Notes under the pieces: generated by a model
Database searches by the model: none
Seen by the model: only the letters and a program-made list of their open reading frames with translations
Told to the model about the DNA's origin: nothing
Source of the DNA: Armatimonadota bacterium
Lineage (GTDB): Bacteria; Armatimonadota; Zipacnadia; Zipacnadales; VGFC01
Length of the DNA stretch: 5,761 bases
NCBI GenBank assembly: GCA_016869015.1
Contig: VGFB01000291.1
Coordinates: forward strand, 1-5,761
Direction of reading: 5' to 3'
Shown here: positions 1-5,038 of the stretch, one piece after another
Layout: the number at the start of each line of letters is the position of its first letter
Numbering within the stretch: the stretch's first letter is position 1
Position numbers and translations under genes: made by a program

Positions 1-65
1 TCGTTGTCGAGCAGCTCGGCTTCGGCGGTGACCGAGCCGGCCGTGATGCGGATGCGATTCGCCAT
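1..65 (-). CDS. Cyclophilin-like (TM1367/DUF369-type) protein, N-terminal fragment
   Basis: Minus-strand reading from an ATG at 65 gives 21 residues before the window edge, beginning MANRIRITAGSVTAEAELLD. The pattern of a short strand (IRITAG) followed by a V-x-A-E-A-E-L strand and then D-N is how members of the small cyclophilin-like family (Pfam Cyclophil_like, TM1367-type) begin; their biochemical role is largely unknown. A GGAGG Shine-Dalgarno core (72-76 on the plus strand) lies 6 nt before the ATG, which supports the start. The gene is on the same strand as the isomerase at 223-1059, but the inverted-repeat element at 88-199 separates them. The call rests on very few residues; another small beta-rich protein is possible. 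Confidence 0.5.
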   Translation of the reverse strand, partial: MANRIRITAGSVTAEAELLDN

Positions 66-71
66 GGCGTG

Positions 72-76
72 CCTCC
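72..76 (-). promoter_or_regulatory. Ribosome binding site of the cyclophilin-like gene
   Basis: GGAGG on the minus strand, six bases before the ATG at 65. It is the main reason to believe that this edge-truncated reading frame is translated. Confidence 0.6.
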
Positions 77-87
77 GTTGCCGCCCT

Positions 88-199
88 AGAGCCTATCCCA
101 AGACCCCACCGCGAACAGCGGACAGTCCATGCGCCTCGGCCCTGCAGGCTGAGGCTTGGACAGCTCCAACGACCCACCTCGGGTCTCAGGATAGGCTCT
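88..199. mobile_element. Small nested inverted-repeat element, MITE-like
   Basis: A 112-bp intergenic segment has imperfect terminal inverted repeats. The left arm 88-106 (AGAGCCTATCC, two unpaired bases, AGACCC) is matched by the right arm 181-199 (GGGTCT, two bases, GGATAGGCTCT), giving 17 of 19 pairs. Inside are two further nested pairings: GTCCA 125-129 with TGGAC 157-161, and an 8-bp stem 134-141 with 147-154 around a 5-base loop. The flanks are CTA on the left and TTAG on the right, which could be a decayed TA or TNA target duplication. The ends begin GAGCC, similar in style to termini of IS5-family elements, from memory only. No transposase is present. It could instead be a structured RNA or a bidirectional terminator between the isomerase and the cyclophilin-like gene, although no T-tract follows it. 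Confidence 0.45.
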
Positions 200-222
200 T
201 AGCCGTTCAAGGTCACCTGTCG

Positions 223-1059
223 TCAGGCAAACTGCTTCAGGTGCGCGAGGCCCTTGATGAAGCCCTCCTCGCGGCCGAGAGCACTGTCCTCGTGCTCGAT
301 GCTGAGGACACCGTTATACCCGACCCGCCGCAGCCGGGCGATGTAGACGCCCCAGTCGATGTCGCCATAGCCGGGGATCACGTATCGCCACCAGCCCATC
401 GTCTGGTTGCCGATGCGCGCCTTGACGTGCCGGCGGACTTCGGTGTCCTTGGCGTGCGTGTGGAAGATGCGGCACGCGAACTCCTCGACCGCGACGAGAT
501 AGCAGATATCCTGCCAGTAGAGGTGCGAGGGGTCGAAGTTCAGGCCGAAGTTCGCGTTCGGCACCTCGGCAAACATGAGGGCAAACTGGTCGAGGTTCAT
601 GATGTTGGTCGCGAACCAGTTCTCCAGACCGAGCTTGATACCGCTCTTCTCCGCGTCCTTGCAGAGCTTGCTGTAGAAGGGTCTGGCAAGTTCACGGATC
701 GCCTGCTCGCGAGACATCCCCGGGGGCGGCTGGCCCGCGCCACAACACACGACGTCCACGCCCAAGAGCTGCGCGGCCTTCACGGTGCCCTTCAGCGCGT
801 CCTGACCGGCCTTCGCCGCCTCCGGCGTCGGCCCCGTGACGTTGGCGTAGCAGGCCAGGCTCGAGATCTCCAGACCCGCCGCGTCGACCGCCGCCCGGAT
901 GGCCTTGGCTTCGGCCTTCCCCAGCTTAGTCGTGTCAACATGGTTGGAGCCCGGTCCGGCGGATATCTCCAGCGCGTCAAACCCCGCTTCCGAAGCGAAG
1001 CTGATCACGTTCGCCAGCGGCTCTCCACCAAACGGCGCCGTCAGCAGCCCTACAGTCAT
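223..1059 (-). CDS. Sugar phosphate isomerase/epimerase, xylose-isomerase-like TIM barrel
   Basis: This 278-residue protein has the usual length and features of the AP-endonuclease-2/xylose-isomerase-like TIM-barrel family, cytoplasmic metal-dependent enzymes that interconvert keto-sugars or epimerise them. Visible landmarks are GFDALEIS near residue 26, LGLENW with E146, NFDPSHLYWQ with D176 and H179, FHTHAKD with H200 and H202, PGYGDIDW near 229, and VLSIEHED with E255. By analogy with D-tagatose 3-epimerase-type enzymes, E146, D176, H202 and E255 would bind the metal. The substrate cannot be read from sequence. The ATG at 1059 is preceded by GGAAGGTGAG at Shine-Dalgarno spacing. The gene is separated from the glycerate kinase operon by the repeat and nuclease island, so co-transcription is uncertain. 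It is a distant homologue of the protein at 2948-3889, not a recent duplicate. Confidence 0.9.
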   Translation of the reverse strand: MTVGLLTAPFGGEPLANVISFASEAGFDALEISAGPGSNHVDTTKLGKAEAKAIRAAVDAAGLEISSLACYANVTGPTPEAAKAGQDALKGTVKAAQLLGVDVVCCGAGQPPPGMSREQAIRELARPFYSKLCKDAEKSGIKLGLENWFATNIMNLDQFALMFAEVPNANFGLNFDPSHLYWQDICYLVAVEEFACRIFHTHAKDTEVRRHVKARIGNQTMGWWRYVIPGYGDIDWGVYIARLRRVGYNGVLSIEHEDSALGREEGFIKGLAHLKQFA

Positions 1060-1075
1060 GGTCTCACCTTCCGAT

Positions 1076-1091
1076 TCCCGCCGAGGCGGGA
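1076..1091. repeat. Short GC-rich hairpin upstream of the isomerase gene
   Basis: TCCCGCC at 1076-1082 and GGCGGGA at 1085-1091 are perfect complements almost back to back, so the real stem is about six pairs with a four-base loop. It lies 17 bases upstream of the isomerase ATG on the minus strand and would fall in its 5' leader. Similar ATTCCCGCC...GGCGGGA phrases recur as dispersed intergenic repeats in GC-rich environmental genomes. It may affect translation or be a neutral repeat. Confidence 0.45.
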
Positions 1092-1132
1092 TGATACGTG
1101 CCTGTGCTGATAGAGGGGGCGTGTGTGTGACG

Positions 1133-1240
1133 CCTCACCCCCCGGCCCCCTCTCCTGAAGGGAGAGGGGGTGAATGACGAACGGTCGTGCTCTTGACGTT
1201 CCCCCCCTCTCCCTTCAGGAGAGGGGGCCGGGGGGGGGGG
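1133..1240. repeat. Repeat block A: palindromic C/G-rich element, arm-spacer-inverted arm
   Basis: The plus-strand arm 1133-1170 (CCTCACCCCCCGG, then CCCCCTCTCC, TGAAG, GGAGAGGGGG) is followed by a 32-bp spacer (1171-1202) and an inverted arm from 1203. Each arm folds on itself into a roughly 10-bp stem with the loop TGAAG or its complement, and the two arms can also pair with each other. The inverted arm is perfect over 33 bp to 1235. It then departs from the canonical TGAGG ending into a run of eleven G (1230-1240). Such repeats are often mis-annotated as proteins containing phrases like SPEGRGG or LTPRPPLLKGEG. The spacer holds a small ACGA/TCGT dyad. Confidence 0.85.
1146..1235 (+). repeat. 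90-bp direct repeat, copy 1
   Basis: Bases 1146-1235 are identical to 1697-1786 over all 90 positions by eye: 25-bp self-complementary core, 32-bp spacer, 33-bp inverted arm. The copies are 551 bp apart and bracket the DUF559 gene. Just left of this copy the sequence is CCTCACCCCCCGG (the rest of a complete arm); left of copy 2 it is the end of another spacer. Confidence 0.85.
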
Positions 1241-1598
1241 CGTCACCGAGCTGTTCGGCAATCCACCCCGCAATCCGACGTACAACCCCCTGAAGATCCG
1301 TCTCTACGTCTCCCACTCGAACGCGCTCCACCCGGATTCCGTGGCGCGAAAGGCCCTGCGTCCGCCATTCGTCGTACTCGCCGCGCTCGCTGTGATGGGC
1401 GCCGTCGATCTCGATGGCCAAGGCCGCCTGCTCGCAGTAGAAGTCCAGGACGAACCCCTCGATCCCGTGCTGCCGACGGAACCTCACACCCAGACCGCGC
1501 TTCCGCAAGGCCTGCCACAGGGCATCTTCGGTCGGCGTGGCCTCTCGCCGCTGCTGCCTCGCGAACCGCACTGTGCCTACCGAGGCTGCGCCCTTCAC
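1215..1598 (-). CDS. DUF559 endonuclease-domain protein (Vsr-like fold)
   Basis: The 127-residue frame contains one DUF559 domain, a small PD-(D/E)XK-type family related to the Vsr very-short-patch repair nuclease. Landmarks are RFARQQRREATPTEDALW (residues 11-28, with E24), LRKRGLGVRFRRQH (31-44), VLDFYCEQ with D52 (50-57), AIEIDGAHHS with E63, D65 and H68 (61-70), and GIRVERVRVGDV (87-98). The D...ExDG..H pattern is the presumed active site. The start is uncertain: GTG 1598 is used here and GTG 1571 would give 118 residues; neither has a strong ribosome site, although GGAGAA lies 13 bases before 1598. The C-terminal PPPGPLS and the stop codon lie inside repeat block A, including an eleven-base C run. 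The gene is bracketed by inverted 33-bp arms (1203-1235, 1633-1665) and by 90-bp direct repeats. Its role in the cell is unknown; it is unrelated to the neighbouring catabolic genes. Confidence 0.8.
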   Translation of the reverse strand: MKGAASVGTVRFARQQRREATPTEDALWQALRKRGLGVRFRRQHGIEGFVLDFYCEQAALAIEIDGAHHSERGEYDEWRTQGLSRHGIRVERVRVGDVETDLQGVVRRIAGWIAEQLGDAPPPGPLS

Positions 1599-1622
1599 GC
1601 GATGTACGTGGTTCTCCGAACG

Positions 1623-1796
1623 CGTAGCCTCACCCCCCGGCCCCCTCTCCTGAAGGGAGAGGGGGTGAATGACGAACAGTCGTGCTCTTGACGTTGCCCC
1701 CTCTCCTGAAGGGAGAGGGGGTGAATGACGAACGGTCGTGCTCTTGACGTTCCCCCCCTCTCCCTTCAGGAGAGGGGGCCGGGGGGTGAGGCTACG
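1623..1796. repeat. Repeat block B: three-unit palindromic array
   Basis: The plus-strand order is full arm 1623-1665, spacer 1666-1696, truncated core 1697-1721, spacer 1722-1753, inverted full arm 1754-1796. The outer arms are perfect reverse complements over 43 bp, including the outermost CGTAGCC and GGCTACG. The 32-bp spacer at 1722-1753 is identical to that of block A; the 1666-1696 spacer (31 bp) differs by one A for G and at its last base. The block separates the glycerate kinase from the DUF559 gene, and its right arm overlaps the 3' end of the glycerate kinase. On the minus-strand transcript each arm would form a strong hairpin just after the stop codon, so it may stabilise or end the mRNA, but there is no T-tract. 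Confidence 0.85.
1697..1786 (+). repeat. 90-bp direct repeat, copy 2
   Basis: Identical to 1146-1235. It is followed by TGAGGCTACG, the canonical end of a complete inverted arm, whereas copy 1 is followed by extra G residues and CGTCACC. Each copy thus carries one of the two complete outer ends, as expected if a 551-bp unit split or duplicated an original single element. Confidence 0.85.
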
Positions 1797-2944
1797 ACTC
1801 CTCTCACAACTCCCGCCAGATACGCTCGCAGCATCTCCTCCGCGGCGAAGGCGGTCAGGGCCGCGGCCCGCTCCGGCTGCATGGCTTCCGCCAACGACAG
1901 CGGCGCGTTGACGATGCTGCGCAGGGCCGTGAAACCTCGCTCGTGCAGGGCGCGCGCTTCCAGGGCGACGCTGCCGCCGAGCGCGAACACGGCGCACCCG
2001 TGCTTGCGCGCCAACGTCGCCACGCCCGCCGGAGCCTTGCCGAAGGCCGTCTGGAAGTCGATGCGCCCTTCGCCGGTGAAGACGGCCTCCGCGCCCTGGA
2101 GCTTCTCCTCGAGGCCGACGGCTTCCAGCACGATGCCGACCCCCGGCTCCAGCGTCGCCCCGCAGAAGGCCACCAGCCCAGCCCCCAGGCCACCGGCGGC
2201 TCCGGCACCGGGGAGATCGGCGACCGACATGCCCAGATCGCGCTCCACGACCTCCGCGAAACGCCGCAGGCCGGCGTCCAGGCGGGTGACCATTTCGGGC
2301 GTGGCCCCCTTCTGGGGGCCGTAGACGGCCGCCGCGCCCCGCTCGCCGTAGAGCGGGTTGTCGACATCGCACGCCACGCGGACTTGTGCCTCGGCCAGGC
2401 GAGGGTCAAGCCCGGAGACGTCGATCCGCTCCAGATCGCTGAGTCCTTCGCCCGTTCCGGCGACCGGTTCGCCGCGCGCGTTCAGGCACCTTGCGCCAAG
2501 GGCCTGCGCCATCCCCAGCCCGCCGTCGGTGGTGGCGCTGCCGCCAAGGCCGACGATCAACTTCCGGCAGCCTCGATCCAGGGCGGCGGCCATCAGCTCC
2601 CCGGTACCGCGGGTCGTCGTGTGCAGCGGGTTGCGACGCTCGGGCGGGACGAGGGTGAGCCCGGAGGCGGCCGCCATCTCGATGACCGCCGTCTCGCCAT
2701 CGCCCAAGACCCCGTACTCGGCCCGCACGGGACCCCCGAGCGGGCCGGTGACCGTAGCCGCCAGCAGGCGACCTCCAGTGCCTTCGGCCAAGGTCCGCGC
2801 GGTGCCGTCTCCACCGTCCGCCATCGGCACCAGGATCGCCTCGACGTCGGGGAGGACCGTCCGGATCCCCGCCTCGATCGCGCGACAGACCTCCGGCGCC
2901 GTTAGCGAGCCTTTGAACGAGTCGGGGGCGATGACGATCCTCAT
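1766..2944 (-). CDS. garK: Glycerate 2-kinase, class I (GarK/GlxK family)
   Basis: This 392-residue protein matches the class I glycerate kinase family, which phosphorylates D-glycerate with ATP to 2-phosphoglycerate and feeds lower glycolysis. Diagnostic stretches are MRIVIAPDSFKGSLTA (1-16), PMADGGDGT (40-48), VGLGGSATTDGGLGMAQALG (131-150), ACDVDNPLYG (191-200), YGPQKGA (208-214), TGEGRIDFQT (290-299) and FGKAPAGVA (301-309). Length is normal or slightly long. The ATG lies 3 nt after the stop of the isomerase at 2948-3889 and no strong Shine-Dalgarno is visible, so translational coupling is likely. The last residues, about VASPPGPLS, and the stop codon are encoded by the inverted arm of repeat block B; the native C-terminus has apparently been replaced by repeat sequence. 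The symbol marks the family: garK and glxK cannot be told apart here. Confidence 0.95.
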   Translation of the reverse strand: MRIVIAPDSFKGSLTAPEVCRAIEAGIRTVLPDVEAILVPMADGGDGTARTLAEGTGGRLLAATVTGPLGGPVRAEYGVLGDGETAVIEMAAASGLTLVPPERRNPLHTTTRGTGELMAAALDRGCRKLIVGLGGSATTDGGLGMAQALGARCLNARGEPVAGTGEGLSDLERIDVSGLDPRLAEAQVRVACDVDNPLYGERGAAAVYGPQKGATPEMVTRLDAGLRRFAEVVERDLGMSVADLPGAGAAGGLGAGLVAFCGATLEPGVGIVLEAVGLEEKLQGAEAVFTGEGRIDFQTAFGKAPAGVATLARKHGCAVFALGGSVALEARALHERGFTALRSIVNAPLSLAEAMQPERAAALTAFAAEEMLRAYLAGVVRGVVASPPGPLS

Positions 2945-2947
2945 CCG

Positions 2948-3889
2948 CTACCCGCTGAGGGCCGCCCACGCGTCGAGGAACGCGCGCTTCGTGCTGGCGA
3001 TCACGAGCTCCGATGACTCGCCGGGCAGCGGTTTCACTTCGAAGGTGAACACAGGCTTGCGAGTTGGAACGTCGCTCTCGAAGTAGCCCACGTAGATGAG
3101 GGCCTTGAGGTACTCTGCGAGCTCGGTAACGCCGTTCTCGCCCGCCGGGTGCGCGAAACGCGGGTGCATGTCGCCGTAGCCGACATGCTCCTTGTCGCTC
3201 ATGATCGCGTTGCCGGCATGCACGTGGATCAGGTACTCGCTCGCCTGGCTCAGGCAGGTCATCGGGTCCTCACCGAGGAGCGGGAGGTGCGAGAGATCGA
3301 CGCACAGGCCGAAGTTGGGGACTTGCCCCCGGACCCTCTCGGCCAGCTCGACCGCGCGCTCCGTGGGCCCGATGAGGCACTTCTTGTCAACGGTGTCGTC
3401 GAACTGCTCGAAGCTCACCCAGACGGTGTAGTCCCGCGCCTTCTCCTGAGCATAGGTGCACAACTGCACACAGGAGTCAACGAGCAGGTCCATCTCCGCC
3501 GCGCGGCCGGCCTCTCCCGGATCGGGGCCGCTGAGCACGGCCATCATCCGGGCGCCGAGCTCGTAGGCGGCATCGATGGCCTGCTTGCACTCATCCACGG
3601 CGGCCTGACGCCCGACGGCGTCCGGGTTGTTCAGGCTGAGCTTGCCCAGTAGCAGCCCCGGCTGCCCGCCGACGCCCAGGTTCAGGCCGCTGACGTCGGC
3701 CAGCGCGCGGAGCTTCTCATGCAGGCCCGGGTGCTGCGAGCGACGCACCTCCAGGACGTTGAAGAACTCATCCCTGGCGATGACCTCGGCCGTCTGCAGA
3801 ATGAGATCAGGGTCATCGTCCTTGATGACGGGATAAGCCATGAAGTGCACGATTCCCAGGTCCATCAGTTCCGTCCAGTGCTTCTCCAT
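2948..3889 (-). CDS. Sugar phosphate isomerase/epimerase, TIM barrel (hydroxypyruvate isomerase-like context)
   Basis: From ATG 3889 the protein is 313 residues, MEKHWTELMDLG onward. An in-frame start further upstream (3961) would add 24 residues translated from an intergenic repeat; I reject it because AAGGAG (3898-3903) lies 8 nt before 3889. Family landmarks are FNVLEVRR (43-50), VSFEQFDD with E161 (158-165), NFGLCVDLSHLP with D198 and H201 (192-203), LIHVHAGNA with H222 and H224 (220-228), GYGDMHPRF (238-245) and FTFEVKP with E284 (281-287). E161, D198, H224 and E284 fit the usual metal-binding set. The substrate is unknown. Direct coupling to a glycerate kinase makes a hydroxypyruvate/tartronate semialdehyde or related keto-sugar conversion plausible, but no tartronate semialdehyde reductase is in the window. 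Confidence 0.88.
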   Translation of the reverse strand: MEKHWTELMDLGIVHFMAYPVIKDDDPDLILQTAEVIARDEFFNVLEVRRSQHPGLHEKLRALADVSGLNLGVGGQPGLLLGKLSLNNPDAVGRQAAVDECKQAIDAAYELGARMMAVLSGPDPGEAGRAAEMDLLVDSCVQLCTYAQEKARDYTVWVSFEQFDDTVDKKCLIGPTERAVELAERVRGQVPNFGLCVDLSHLPLLGEDPMTCLSQASEYLIHVHAGNAIMSDKEHVGYGDMHPRFAHPAGENGVTELAEYLKALIYVGYFESDVPTRKPVFTFEVKPLPGESSELVIASTKRAFLDAWAALSG

Positions 3890-3897
3890 CGTGGCGA

Positions 3898-3903
3898 CTC
3901 CTT
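3898..3903 (-). promoter_or_regulatory. Ribosome binding site that fixes the isomerase start
   Basis: AAGGAG on the minus strand, eight bases before ATG 3889. It decides in favour of the 313-residue product over the in-frame 337-residue alternative. Confidence 0.75.
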
Positions 3904-3913
3904 GAGGGAAGGC

Positions 3914-3937
3914 GGTTGCGGGTTTCGGGTTGCGGGT
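3914..3937. repeat. Short tandem repeat in the Fe-S/isomerase intergenic gap
   Basis: GGTTGCGGGT occurs at 3914-3923 and again at 3928-3937, a 14-bp period with TTTC between. Read on the minus strand it encodes phrases such as TRNPKPAT, familiar from dispersed intergenic repeats that inflate N-termini in automatic annotation. It sits between the Fe-S gene stop and the isomerase ribosome site. Confidence 0.6.
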
Positions 3938-3945
3938 AGACGGCC

Positions 3946-3980
3946 GGCACGTGCCTTCCACGCCGGAGGGGAATCCCCTC
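3946..3980. other. Palindrome and short hairpin at the end of the Fe-S gene
   Basis: GAGGGG 3966-3971 and CCCCTC 3975-3980 form a 6-bp stem with a 3-base loop that just overlaps the Fe-S gene stop codon (3980-3982). Slightly further downstream on the minus strand is the perfect palindrome GGCACGTGCC (3946-3955). With no T-run this is not a classical terminator, so the Fe-S gene and isomerase may still share a transcript. Confidence 0.35.
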
Positions 3981-4822
3981 TACCAGAGGCGGGCGGCGAC
4001 GGGCGTCTCCGACCGCGGCCGGAGGCGGATCGCCTCCTTCGAGCAGGCAGCCCGACAGACTCCGCAGCCGTAGCACGCCCGCTGGTCGACTTGGGCCTTC
4101 GCGTTCAGGGCGCCGTACCCCAGGGCGCCGAACTGACACAGCCTCATGCAGGACCGACACCCCGTGCAGGCGTCCGCGTCAATCTCGGCCACGTACTCCG
4201 CGCGGAAGAAGGCCTTCACCCCCCGCTGCACCGTGGCCTGCATGGCGAGGCAGTCTACCCGATCGCAGTTGCACAGGCCCCCGATGAAGGGCGTCCCGAA
4301 GGTCCAGACCGTGTGACACAGGCCGTCCTTCTCGTAGCCGCGGATCTGGGCCAGCGCCTCGGCGGCGCTCAACTGCTGCACCTCCGAGAAGCTCGGTCCA
4401 TCGGCGGCCTTGCCCGGCGGCGGGGCCAACAGGTCTTGCCACTGCCCGGCCCCATCGATCGTGATCCCGTAGCAGTAGCCGACCTCCCGATGGGTGGCGG
4501 CATAGCGGCAGACGCACGGGACCTGGACGACCGAGTTGACCAGCTCGAGGATTGCCGCAACATCGTCGATCGGCACGACCTGCCCGAAGTGATCGCGCTT
4601 CATCCGTCGCGAGGCCAGGGCCTTCACCGTGCGCTGGACCGACTCCGGGGCGCCCTCGAGGCGGTCCAGTTGGCGGAAGCCGTCGGTCAGGGCCGAGGCA
4701 TCGAGCAGCGTCTCCCTCACGATGCGCCGGCGGCGCTCGTCATTCAGCAGGTCGGCGCTGTAGTTCCTGGCCTGCAGGTACCACTTCTTCCCGTCACCGT
4801 GTTTGTGGCAGAACTCGCACAC
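3980..4822 (-). CDS. Cysteine-rich 4Fe-4S dicluster ferredoxin-domain protein
   Basis: The 280-residue protein has no signal peptide or membrane segment and is probably cytoplasmic. The C-terminal part carries two CxxCxxCxxxC motifs, C219-C222-C225-C229 and C250-C253-C256-C260, each expected to bind one [4Fe-4S] cluster for electron transfer. The usual proline after the last cysteine is missing in both (Q230, S261). The N-terminal two thirds holds further paired cysteines: CEFC (2-5), VPCVCR (C103, C105), YCYG (C117), GLCH (C169) and CNCDRVDC (C184, C186, C191). These may bind another metal or redox centre. The start is GTG 4822: it opens MCEFCHKHGDGKKWYL, which I recognise from memory as a typical start of such proteins; AAGG lies 4 nt upstream and GGGAG about 12. 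It is first on the minus strand, 90 bp before the isomerase. Its redox partner is not visible here. Confidence 0.82.
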   Translation of the reverse strand: MCEFCHKHGDGKKWYLQARNYSADLLNDERRRRIVRETLLDASALTDGFRQLDRLEGAPESVQRTVKALASRRMKRDHFGQVVPIDDVAAILELVNSVVQVPCVCRYAATHREVGYCYGITIDGAGQWQDLLAPPPGKAADGPSFSEVQQLSAAEALAQIRGYEKDGLCHTVWTFGTPFIGGLCNCDRVDCLAMQATVQRGVKAFFRAEYVAEIDADACTGCRSCMRLCQFGALGYGALNAKAQVDQRACYGCGVCRAACSKEAIRLRPRSETPVAARLW

Positions 4823-5035
4823 CGGCCTTGACTCTCCCGCCCCAGCGCAGGCGCCCGGTGGGGTCTCGTCGCTCGCGGGTCCTGGCCGTCGACGCCGCTC
4901 CCTCGTCGTTCACCAACGGGGGCCGGTCTCCCTCCTCCGCCGGCATCCACCGGGAGCGCCGGTCGCTCCAGGCAGAATCCGCCCGGGAGTGGCTCATTGA
5001 CATGGAACCTTTGGCTCCCGTCGGGGTAGGAGGAG
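4823..5035. other. Divergent intergenic region
   Basis: This 213-bp gap separates the minus-strand Fe-S gene from the plus-strand exported-protein gene and should hold promoters for both. I cannot identify a convincing pair of promoter elements on either strand. CCCGGTGG near 4853-4860 is complementary to CCACCGGG near 4947-4954, a loose inverted repeat without clear meaning. Open frames through this stretch look like GC-driven shadows. Confidence 0.4.
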
Positions 5036-5038
5036 GTG
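5029..5038 (+). promoter_or_regulatory. Strong Shine-Dalgarno-like tract before the exported-protein gene
   Basis: The tract GGAGGAGGTG includes AGGAGGTG (5031-5038), a near-perfect match to the 16S rRNA 3' end. It marks translation initiation here, but no in-frame start lies at ideal spacing: GTG 5036 overlaps it and TTG 5063 is 24 bases after it. Confidence 0.55.

Noticed and set aside
4..1110. Long plus-strand open frame of 368 codons
   Set aside because: It lies opposite the well-supported isomerase gene and shows no recognisable domain; long shadow frames are expected at this GC content.
1193..1198. TTGACG in the repeat spacer as a -35 promoter element
   Set aside because: It is followed by a C/G-rich arm with no -10-like sequence at proper distance.
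1146..1796. CRISPR-like arrangement of C/G-rich cores separated by 31-32-bp spacers
   Set aside because: The spacers are nearly identical rather than unique, the cores occur in both orientations, and there are no cas genes.
1131..1796. Palindromic repeats as Rho-independent terminators
   Set aside because: Strong stems are present but no T-tract follows on either strand, so termination is not shown; they are kept as repeats.
1215..2372. A 385-residue minus-strand open frame spanning the nuclease and part of the glycerate kinase region
   Set aside because: Its N-terminal two thirds is an Arg/Gly-rich antisense-frame shadow of glycerate kinase plus repeat translation; only the C-terminal DUF559 part is family-like.
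2948..3961. Isomerase start at 3961 with a 24-residue N-terminal extension
   Set aside because: The extension is translated from the intergenic repeat and lacks family similarity, while ATG 3889 has AAGGAG at ideal spacing.
4997..5002. Perfect TTGACA as -35 of the exported-protein gene
   Set aside because: No -10 hexamer occurs 16-18 bases downstream (the sequence there is GTCGGG), and the nearby GGAAC/CGTC pair is too closely spaced for an ECF-type promoter.
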